Positions 1 through 3,948 of a stretch of DNA of 6,183 nucleotides are shown piece by piece (within the stretch, counting starts at the first letter, position 1; every line of letters starts with the position of its first letter). The position numbers were made by a program, and so were the translations under genes. The notes beneath the pieces are model-generated. The model did not search any database, was not told where the DNA came from, and saw nothing but the letters and a program-made list of their open reading frames with translations. Where the stretch lies: assembly GCA_015489095.1 (NCBI GenBank), contig WFMN01000059.1, positions 1 through 6,183 of the forward strand. Reading direction: 5' to 3'. Source of the stretch: Mariprofundaceae bacterium (lineage in GTDB: Bacteria > Pseudomonadota > Zetaproteobacteria > Mariprofundales > J009).

Positions 1-128
1 CCGTGTATGAACAGCAGACCGCGCCGTTGATCGCCTATTATCAGGAGCAGCCGGCGTTCCGTCGTGTCGATGGCGGCGCCTCGCTGGAGGCGGTTTACGA
101 CGCGTTGTGTCGGGCGATGGAAGAGTAA
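1..128 (+). CDS. adk: Adenylate kinase, C-terminal fragment (5' end outside window)
   Basis: This is the last 41 codons of an ORF cut by the window edge; the reading frame begins at base 3 and stops at TAA 126-128. Adenylate kinase interconverts ATP + AMP and 2 ADP in the cytoplasm. The visible tail contains QTAPLIAYY followed shortly by a VDG motif, the typical end of bacterial Adk: the helix after the CORE-domain strand, then a V-D-G turn, then the final amphipathic helix. The catalytic P-loop and LID domain lie upstream and cannot be seen. Position also supports the call, because adk commonly sits at the end of the spc operon downstream of secY. The stop is only three bases from the infA start, so the two are probably co-transcribed and coupled. 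No map (methionine aminopeptidase) gene separates them, unlike in many bacteria. Confidence 0.9.
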   Translation, partial: VYEQQTAPLIAYYQEQPAFRRVDGGASLEAVYDALCRAMEE

Positions 129-131
129 GGT

Positions 132-350
132 ATGGCTAAAGAAGATATTATCGAGATGTCGGGCGAGGTGATCGAGAAGCTGCCCAACGCCATGTTCAAG
201 GTGCGGCTCGAAAACAACCACGAGTTGTTGTGTATGATCTCCGGCAAGATGCGTAAATACTACATTCGCATCCTGCCCGGTGATCGGGTGACCGTTGAGA
301 TCTCCCCGTATGATCTCACCCGCGGGCGGATCAGCTACCGCGAAAAGTAG
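132..350 (+). CDS. infA: Translation initiation factor IF-1
   Basis: This 72-residue protein has exactly the usual length of bacterial IF-1 and is a single S1-type OB-fold. It starts MAKEDIIEMSGEV and carries the family signatures LPNAMF (residues about 17-22), ISGKMRKYYIRIL (about 36-48), GDRVTVE and the closing SPYDLTRGRI. IF-1 binds the 30S A site and assists IF-2 and IF-3 during initiation. The K-M-R-K stretch after ISG is the conserved basic patch that contacts 16S rRNA. Tyr replaces the more common Asn in RKNYIRI, a mild variant. The ATG lies three bases after the adk stop. A purine-rich GGAAGAG at the adk 3' end (119-125) is the only Shine-Dalgarno-like site, so translational coupling to adk is likely. 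A 265-base gap full of hairpins follows. Confidence 0.97.
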   Translation: MAKEDIIEMSGEVIEKLPNAMFKVRLENNHELLCMISGKMRKYYIRILPGDRVTVEISPYDLTRGRISYREK

Positions 351-444
351 GCAGTGCCGTTCAGGCCTGCCGGATTGACGGTTTATCCCGACAATTAGCA
401 GCAAACCACTGTTCGATGTGTGATTCGGATTGACGATGGATGTA
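351..444 (+). other. First part of the infA-rpmJ intergenic gap, no gene
   Basis: No credible coding frame is present. The only structure seen is a 10-base direct repeat, CGGATTGACG, at 371-380 and 426-435. Each copy holds a TTGACG that resembles a -35 hexamer, but neither has a convincing -10 at 16-18 bases. Only a weak 5-bp stem (350-354 with 367-371) follows infA, with no T-tract, so no intrinsic terminator is evident here. Confidence 0.5.
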
Positions 445-490
445 AGATGACTTCGCGAGAAGTCGTCATCGCGGCCACGGATGGCCGCGC
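445..490 (+). repeat. Two-hairpin palindromic repeat unit, copy 1
   Basis: Two hairpins lie back to back. The first pairs 446-454 with 459-467 around a GCGA loop: 9 bp with one T-G wobble. The second pairs 470-477 with 482-489 around a CGGA loop: 8 bp, perfect. The whole unit matches the reverse complement of 2250-2295 at 40 of 46 positions, and the 20-base palindrome at 470-489 is identical in both. There is no T-tract, so it is not an intrinsic terminator in this orientation. It may be a dispersed REP- or MITE-like element or a structured RNA part; the sequence alone does not decide. Confidence 0.75.
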
Positions 491-524
491 AAATCAATGG
501 TTTGCGCAGCAAGTCGTTGATTTG
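490..524 (+). repeat. Alternative inverted repeats (8 bp and 7 bp stems)
   Basis: CAAATCAA (490-497) is perfectly complementary to TTGATTTG (517-524). GCGCAAA (487-493) is also perfectly complementary to TTTGCGC (501-507). The two pairings share bases and exclude each other, and the second also competes with the preceding hairpin at 470-489. I found no second copy in this window. Whether the alternatives form a switch or are remnants of overlapping palindromes cannot be told. Confidence 0.45.
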
Positions 525-527
525 TAA

Positions 528-593
528 GGAAGGTGAAAATTGCAATTTTCGCCTTCCGTCAAGCAAAAAGTCCATGGACGGACTTTTTGCGAT
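528..593 (+). repeat. Two-hairpin palindromic repeat unit of a second type, intact copy
   Basis: The first hairpin pairs 528-540 with 545-557 around a TGCA loop: 13 bp including one T-G wobble. The second pairs 563-573 with 580-590: 11 bp, perfect, around the loop ATGGAC. Bases 528-572 match 3782-3826 without gaps at 37 of 45 positions, and 572-593 match 3904-3925 at 21 of 22. The same unit therefore exists upstream of the PD40 genes but is split there. It ends ten bases before the rpmJ Shine-Dalgarno, so it would lie in the rpmJ leader if transcription crosses from infA. Confidence 0.75.
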
Positions 594-602
594 CTGCTTA
601 TG

Positions 603-610
603 TAAGGAGG
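603..610 (+). promoter_or_regulatory. Very strong Shine-Dalgarno site of rpmJ
   Basis: TAAGGAGG is a full match to the anti-Shine-Dalgarno end of 16S rRNA and lies five bases before ATG 616. It settles the rpmJ start. The longer in-frame ORF beginning at 481 runs through the palindromic repeats and has no comparable site. Confidence 0.9.
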
Positions 611-615
611 AAGCG

Positions 616-729
616 ATGAAGGTTCGTGCTTCTGTGAAAAAAATGTGCAACAAATGCCGGGTGATTCGCCGCAAGGGTGTGGTACGCATCATCTGCGAGA
701 ATGCGCGCCACAAGCAGCGGCAGGGTTAA
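616..729 (+). CDS. rpmJ: 50S ribosomal protein L36 (zinc-binding type)
   Basis: This 37-residue protein starts MKVRASVKKMC and ends HKQRQG, the full bacterial L36 signature. The zinc-ribbon ligands are all present: Cys11, Cys14, Cys27 and His32 (pattern C-x2-C-x12-C-x4-H). It is therefore the zinc-containing form, not the zinc-free paralog induced under zinc starvation in some bacteria. L36 is a late-assembling protein of the 50S subunit that contacts 23S rRNA. The start is fixed by the perfect Shine-Dalgarno five bases upstream and by the family length; an 82-codon reading from ATG 481 would add 45 residues from repeat DNA and is not credible. rpmJ normally stands just before rpsM, as here. 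A probable promoter lies between the two. Confidence 0.97.
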   Translation: MKVRASVKKMCNKCRVIRRKGVVRIICENARHKQRQG

Positions 730-733
730 GGTG

Positions 734-762
734 TTGCCAATGGATGAGGGGGTCGCTACACT
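734..762 (+). promoter_or_regulatory. Probable sigma70-type promoter upstream of rpsM
   Basis: TTGCCA (734-739, 5/6 to the -35 consensus) is followed, after a spacer of exactly 17 bases, by TACACT (757-762, 4/6 to the -10 consensus). It lies in the 65-base gap between rpmJ and rpsM and would start RNA near 769, leaving a leader of about 25 bases before the rpsM GTG. It could give the alpha operon transcription independent of infA-rpmJ. The call rests on hexamers and spacing alone. Confidence 0.5.
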
Positions 763-794
763 GCCGCGCCCTTTGAAATGCGTGGAGGTCTAGT

Positions 795-1160
795 GTGGCT
801 CGTATAGCAGGTGTAAATATCCCGTCAGGCAAGCGTGTAGAGGTTGCGTTGACCTACATTTACGGGATCGGTCTTTCCAGTTCCCGTAAGATCCTTGACG
901 GTGTGAAGGTCTCGCGTGACACCCGCGTGAAGGATCTAACCGACGACGAGGTGAACCGCATCCGCACGGTGATCAATAGCGATTACAATGTGGAGGGTGA
1001 CCTGCGGCGTGAGGTGTCGATGAACATCAAGCGGTTGACCGATCTCGGTTGCTACCGTGGTTTGCGTCATCGTCGTGGCCTGCCGCTGCGCGGTCAGCGC
1101 ACCAAGACCAACGCCCGTACCCGCAAGGGACCGCGTCGTGCGGTCGCCGGCAAGAAGTAA
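795..1160 (+). CDS. rpsM: 30S ribosomal protein S13
   Basis: This 121-residue protein has a typical S13 length. It starts MARIAGVNIP, has the helix-two-turn-helix region with GIGLSSSRKIL (about residues 24-34), the conserved DLGCYRGLRHRRGLP block, and the basic tail with RGQRTKTNARTRKG that reaches between the tRNAs. S13 sits in the head of the 30S subunit, contacts P-site tRNA and forms intersubunit bridges with the 50S. The start codon is GTG; GGAGG at 784-788 lies six bases upstream and the second codon gives the expected Ala, so this start is secure. It is the first gene of the alpha operon. In E. coli, S4 represses this operon by binding a pseudoknot at the rpsM start. I did not recognise that structure here, and the leader from the proposed promoter would be too short for the E. 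coli form. Confidence 0.97.
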   Translation: MARIAGVNIPSGKRVEVALTYIYGIGLSSSRKILDGVKVSRDTRVKDLTDDEVNRIRTVINSDYNVEGDLRREVSMNIKRLTDLGCYRGLRHRRGLPLRGQRTKTNARTRKGPRRAVAGKK

Positions 1161-1197
1161 CAATTGAAGATGACCAATCTTTTGGCTGAGGAACTGA

Positions 1198-1590
1198 ATG
1201 GCTAAACCAAAATCGGGTGCCGGTAAGAAACGCGCCCGCAAAAACATCGCGAATGCAGTCGCCCATATCCGGGCGTCATTCAACAATACCAATATCACCT
1301 TTACCGATGAGGCAGGCAATGCCATCTGCTGGGCTACCAGTGGTGGGTCGGGCTTCAAGGGGGCGCGCAAAAGCACCCCGTTTGCGGCGCAGGTTGCGGC
1401 GGAGGATGCCGCCCGTAAGGCGATCGATCACGGCGTGAAGAATGTCAAGATCGAGGTGCGCGGCCCCGGTTCGGGGCGTGAATCCGCGATGCGGGCCATC
1501 GCGGCGGTTGGATTGAATGTTACCTATATTCGGGATGTTACCCCGATCCCACATAATGGCTGCCGCCCACCGAAGCGGCGCCGGGTTTAG
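1198..1590 (+). CDS. rpsK: 30S ribosomal protein S11
   Basis: This 130-residue protein matches S11 in length and signatures: IRASFNNTNITFTD, WATSGGSGFKGARKSTPFAAQ, the RGPGSGRESA loop and the C-terminal VTPIPHNGCRPPKRRRV. S11 forms part of the 30S platform near the 3' end of 16S rRNA and lines the mRNA exit region with S7. The conserved Asn-Gly in the C-terminal HNG is the site that becomes isoaspartate in E. coli S11; the residues are kept here, but modification cannot be read from DNA. The loop reads GPGSGRES where GPGPGRES is common, a small change. A GAGGA site (1188-1192) lies five bases before the ATG. The 37-base gap after rpsM contains no other signal. rpsD follows after nine bases. 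Confidence 0.97.
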   Translation: MAKPKSGAGKKRARKNIANAVAHIRASFNNTNITFTDEAGNAICWATSGGSGFKGARKSTPFAAQVAAEDAARKAIDHGVKNVKIEVRGPGSGRESAMRAIAAVGLNVTYIRDVTPIPHNGCRPPKRRRV

Positions 1591-1599
1591 GAGAAGGGA

Positions 1600-2232
1600 A
1601 TGGCTCGTTATCTGGAAGCAAAATGTCGCTTGTGCCGTCGGGAGGGTGAGAAGCTCTTCCTGAAGGGGAGCAAGTGTTTCTCCAGCAAGTGTGCGATTGA
1701 GCGCCGTCCGTTCGCGCCCGGGATGCATGGGCAGGGTCGTCGTCCGCGTCGCGCCTCCGACTACGGTCTGCAGCTGCGCGAAAAGCAGAAGGTGAAGCGG
1801 CTTTACGGTCTGCAGGAGAAGCAGTTCCGCGCCTATTTTCAGCTTGCGGACAAGATGAGCGGGATTACCGGCCTCAACCTGTTGCAGTTGCTGGAGTCTC
1901 GGCTCGATAATGTCGTCTATCGCATGGGGTTTGCCTCATCGCGTTCGGAAGCGCGGCAGTTGGTGCGCCACAAGCATGTCAAGGTGGATGGCAAGGTGGT
2001 GACCATCCCCTCCTTCATCGTGAAGGAGGGCGCGCGGTTGACCCTGAACAGGGGCGCCGAGGAGCATCTGCGGGTCAAGGCCGCGATGGAGGCTGCGGCG
2101 CAGCGTGGGCTCGCCGAATGGGTGGATGTCGATTTGACCACCAGTCAGGGCGTCTATCGCCAGATGCCGGCGCGTGATCAGCTTGACTCCTCCATCCGTG
2201 AGCAACTGATCGTCGAGTTGTACTCGAAGTAG
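1600..2232 (+). CDS. rpsD: 30S ribosomal protein S4, four-cysteine (zinc-type)
   Basis: This 210-residue protein starts MARYLEAKCRLCRREG and is a full-length S4. The N-terminal segment carries Cys9, Cys12, Cys26 and Cys31, the spacing of the zinc-binding S4 known from Thermus; E. coli S4 lacks these ligands. The conserved ERRPFAPGMHGQ follows (about 34-45). The S4 RNA-binding domain begins near SRLDNVVYRMGFA (100-112) and includes ARQLVRHKHVKVDGK. S4 is a primary 16S rRNA binder that nucleates 30S assembly, and in E. coli it represses its own alpha operon. The Shine-Dalgarno AGGAG (1589-1593) overlaps the rpsK stop codon, six bases before the ATG, so the two genes are tightly coupled. Its place between rpsK and rpoA is the proteobacterial order; Bacillus keeps rpsD elsewhere. 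Confidence 0.97.
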   Translation: MARYLEAKCRLCRREGEKLFLKGSKCFSSKCAIERRPFAPGMHGQGRRPRRASDYGLQLREKQKVKRLYGLQEKQFRAYFQLADKMSGITGLNLLQLLESRLDNVVYRMGFASSRSEARQLVRHKHVKVDGKVVTIPSFIVKEGARLTLNRGAEEHLRVKAAMEAAAQRGLAEWVDVDLTTSQGVYRQMPARDQLDSSIREQLIVELYSK

Positions 2233-2249
2233 CTTTATGCCCCCTGTAA

Positions 2250-2295
2250 GCGCGGCCATCCGTGGCCGCGATGCCGACTTCTTTCGAAGTCGGCA
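2250..2295 (-). repeat. Two-hairpin palindromic repeat unit, copy 2 (inverted relative to 445-490)
   Basis: On the + strand the first hairpin pairs 2251-2258 with 2263-2270 (8 bp, loop TCCG) and the second pairs 2272-2281 with 2286-2295 (10 bp, loop TTTC). Both stems are perfect. The unit is the reverse complement of 445-490 at 40 of 46 positions. The pair C2274-G2293 corresponds to A447-T466 in the other copy, a compensatory change. It fills nearly half of the 96-base rpsD-rpoA gap. It has no T-tract, so read-through into rpoA is expected; it might act as an RNA processing or stability element inside the operon. Confidence 0.8.
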
Positions 2296-2328
2296 CCCAT
2301 GTCTCAGTTAGTAAGGTAAGATATAACC

Positions 2329-3330
2329 ATGGAATTGATTAGTCCCCGTTCAATCACCGTCGAAGAGCTGGTTGAAGGCCGTTCGGCAAAAATTGCGTTT
2401 GAGCCGCTGGAGCGCGGTTACGGCACCACCTTGGGCAATGGCCTGCGCCGGATGCTGCTCTCCTCGCTGGTGGGGTGCGCGGTGGTCAAGGTCTCCTTCG
2501 ACGGGGTGATGCATGAGTTCGATACCCTGCGCGGCGTGCGCGAGGATGTCGCCGATCTGATCCTGACCCTCAAGAGCCTTGATATCCAGATGGAAGGCGA
2601 CGACCCGCAGGAGATCACCTTGGATGTCACCGGTCCCGCGATTGTGACCGCCGCCGATATCCAGTGTCCCGCAGGCCTTCATGTGCTCAATGGAGACTTG
2701 GTGTTGGCGCATCTCAGTGAAGATGGCGCGCTGAAGTTCTCCGCCACGGTTGAAAAAGGGCGCGGTTACCTCCCTGTGACGGAACGCGATGACGAGGAGA
2801 AGACGATCGGCCAACTGCTGCTGGACGCCTCGTTTTCACCGGTGCGTCGCGTTGCGGTACGGGTGGAAAACGCCCGTGTCTCGCAGAAGACCAACTACGA
2901 CAAGTTGATCATGGAGGTGGAGACCAACGGCGCGATTACCCCCAAGGAGGCAATTGCGGAAGCGGCCAAGATCATGCAAGATCAGTTGTCGATCTTTGTG
3001 GACTTCGACGCGGTGAGCGCCTCGGGTGAGGCCGCTGCCGGCGAGGCGGATCTGATGGAGATCTTCAACCAGCCGATCGACAACCTCGATGTTTCGGTGC
3101 GCTCGCTCAACTGCCTGAAGAGCGGCGAGATCTACCGTATTGGTGATCTGGTTGGGCGAACCGAGGCCGATATGATGCACACTCCGAACTTCGGCAAGAA
3201 GTCGCTGCTGGAGATCAAGGAGGTGCTGCAGAGCATGGGGCTGTCGCTGGGCATGGATGTGTCGGAGTGGAAGGCGTCGCTGGCCGAGTCTGCCGAGGCG
3301 AGCCTCGAAGATGTCAAGGAAACGGAGTAG
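2329..3330 (+). CDS. rpoA: DNA-directed RNA polymerase subunit alpha
   Basis: This 333-residue protein is slightly longer than the 329 of E. coli. The N-terminal domain (about 1-230), which dimerises and nucleates polymerase assembly, contains EPLERGYGTTLGNGLRRMLLSS (about 25-46), where Arg41 corresponds to E. coli Arg45. An Ala/Glu-rich linker follows, then the C-terminal domain from about 245. The DNA- and activator-contact residues are kept: Arg258, Asn261, Cys262 and Lys264 match E. coli 265, 268, 269 and 271, and Gly289, Lys291 and Ser292 match 296, 298 and 299. UP-element recognition is therefore expected to work. The protein ends in an acidic tail. The ATG is preceded only by a weak TAAGG (2312-2316) at a long spacing, so initiation may depend on coupling or local structure; the two-hairpin repeat lies just upstream. 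rplQ follows after six bases. Confidence 0.98.
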   Translation: MELISPRSITVEELVEGRSAKIAFEPLERGYGTTLGNGLRRMLLSSLVGCAVVKVSFDGVMHEFDTLRGVREDVADLILTLKSLDIQMEGDDPQEITLDVTGPAIVTAADIQCPAGLHVLNGDLVLAHLSEDGALKFSATVEKGRGYLPVTERDDEEKTIGQLLLDASFSPVRRVAVRVENARVSQKTNYDKLIMEVETNGAITPKEAIAEAAKIMQDQLSIFVDFDAVSASGEAAAGEADLMEIFNQPIDNLDVSVRSLNCLKSGEIYRIGDLVGRTEADMMHTPNFGKKSLLEIKEVLQSMGLSLGMDVSEWKASLAESAEASLEDVKETE

Positions 3331-3336
3331 TTAGCT

Positions 3337-3720
3337 ATGCGTCATCGTAAACATCACGGATCGTTGGGGCTGGTTAGCGGCCATCGCCGCGCCCTGCTGA
3401 GCAACCTTGCCGCCGCCCTGATCGAGCATGGTCGTATCGAGACCACCCATGCCAAGGCCAAGGCGGTTCGCCCCTACATTGAGAAGCTGATCTCGTTGGG
3501 CAAGGATGGTTCCCTCCATGCCCGTCGCCGCGCGTTGGCGAAGCTGCGCCATCGCGATGTGGTGGATCGCCTCTTTGTGCAGGTGGCGCCGGTGTTCGCC
3601 GAGCGCAATGGTGGCTATACCCGCATTATCAAAACCGGTTTTCGCGCCGGGGACGCTGCGCCCAAGGCGGTGATCGAGTTTGTCGATACCATCGACGATG
3701 GTGAGATGAACGAGGAGTAG
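3337..3720 (+). CDS. rplQ: 50S ribosomal protein L17
   Basis: This 127-residue protein has the same length as E. coli L17. It starts MRHRKHHGSLG, keeps the HRRALLSNLA helix, the TTHAKAKAVRPYIEKLI block and the strong C-terminal signature GGYTRIIKTGFRAGDAAP, then ends in an acidic tail. L17 lies near the peptide exit tunnel of the 50S subunit. It is the last gene of the alpha operon. GGAG at 3324-3327, inside the final codons of rpoA, lies nine bases before the ATG, so it probably depends on translation of rpoA. A strong intrinsic terminator begins 31 bases after the stop codon, which fits an operon end here. Confidence 0.97.
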   Translation: MRHRKHHGSLGLVSGHRRALLSNLAAALIEHGRIETTHAKAKAVRPYIEKLISLGKDGSLHARRRALAKLRHRDVVDRLFVQVAPVFAERNGGYTRIIKTGFRAGDAAPKAVIEFVDTIDDGEMNEE

Positions 3721-3751
3721 TCCTACATTCACCGCGTGTTCATCTTGCAAG

Positions 3752-3775
3752 GGGAGGCTTCGGCCTCCCTTTTTT
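3752..3775 (+). terminator. Rho-independent terminator of the alpha operon
   Basis: GGGAGGC (3752-3758) pairs perfectly with GCCTCCC (3763-3769) around a TTCG tetraloop, followed at once by six T residues (3770-3775). AA at 3749-3750 could pair with the first Ts. The stem, stable loop and T-tract are textbook. It lies just after rplQ on the same strand and is the only convincing intrinsic terminator in the window. Confidence 0.95.
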
Positions 3776-3781
3776 GTTTGG

Positions 3782-3826
3782 GGAAGGTAAAAACGGCGTT
3801 TTTCGCCTTCCGCCAAACAAGAAGTC
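3782..3826 (+). repeat. Second-type repeat unit, left part of a split copy
   Basis: This 45-base stretch aligns without gaps to 528-572 at 37 positions. GGAAGG (3782-3787) pairs with CCTTCC (3806-3811), and the A-rich and T-rich arms between them pair with one mismatch or a shifted register. Its right end (3818-3826) would be the left arm of the next hairpin; the matching right arm lies 86 bases downstream at 3913-3921. It directly follows the operon terminator. Confidence 0.7.
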
Positions 3827-3846
3827 ATCATCGCGGCACGCACGGG

Positions 3847-3900
3847 TTCGGGGAAAGGATTCCCCTCCTACAGGCTGTGAGCGCGGTTTCCAACCGCGAA
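3847..3900 (+). repeat. Inverted pair of REP-like hairpins (BIME-like)
   Basis: Two hairpins face opposite ways. GGGGAA (3850-3855) pairs with TTCCCC (3860-3865) around AGGA. CGCGGTT (3882-3888) pairs with AACCGCG (3892-3898) around TCC. Read outward from the centre (about 3872-3875), each arm has the same layout: a CTGT head, a short GAG-containing spacer, a GC-rich hairpin and a closing CGAA. On the minus strand the first arm begins CCTGTAGGAGGGG, very like the REP sequences known from Pseudomonas. REP elements are moved by RAYT-type transposases; none is in this window. The identification is by pattern only. Confidence 0.6.
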
Positions 3901-3930
3901 TTGCCACGGACGGACTTTTTGCGATGTACT
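3901..3930 (+). promoter_or_regulatory. Weak candidate promoter for the PD40 gene pair
   Basis: TTGCCA (3901-3906, 5/6 to -35) and TGTACT (3925-3930, 4/6 to -10) stand 18 bases apart. This is the best sigma70-like pair I found between the terminator and the first PD40 gene. RNA would start near the Shine-Dalgarno, leaving a leader of about ten bases, which is unusually short. Some promoter is needed after the terminator, but this one is only a guess. It spans the right part of the repeat. Confidence 0.22.
3904..3925 (+). repeat. Second-type repeat unit, right part of the split copy
   Basis: This 22-base stretch matches 572-593 at 21 positions and contains GGACTTTTTGCGAT. Its arm 3913-3921 can still pair with 3818-3826 (9 bp, one G-T wobble), so the original hairpin survives with the REP-like pair enclosed in an 86-base loop in place of the 6-base loop of the intact copy. 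Confidence 0.7.
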
Positions 3931-3948
3931 CATCAATGGAGGTGGATG

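Noticed and set aside
445..593. CRISPR array
   Set aside because: The repeats are self-complementary hairpins without regular spacing or unique spacers.
481..615. N-terminal 45-residue extension of rpmJ from ATG 481
   Set aside because: It is encoded by the palindromic repeats, L36 is complete from 616, and the perfect Shine-Dalgarno fits only the 616 start.
936..1376. Long minus-strand ORF across rpsM and rpsK, and similar antisense ORFs over rpoA and the PD40 genes
   Set aside because: These are shadows of conserved GC-rich genes, with no family signatures or ribosome binding sites.
2251..2295. Intrinsic terminator between rpsD and rpoA
   Set aside because: Both stems are strong but no T-tract follows on either strand, and the same structure recurs elsewhere as a repeat.
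2322..2327. TATAAC as a -10 element for rpoA
   Set aside because: It matches 5/6, but no -35 is found at 16-18 bases and a start from it would fall inside the rpoA coding sequence.
3736..3945. Upstream start of the first PD40 gene at 3736
   Set aside because: The frame would read through the intrinsic terminator and repeat DNA. The signal peptide and GGAGG site place the start at 3949 (or 3946).
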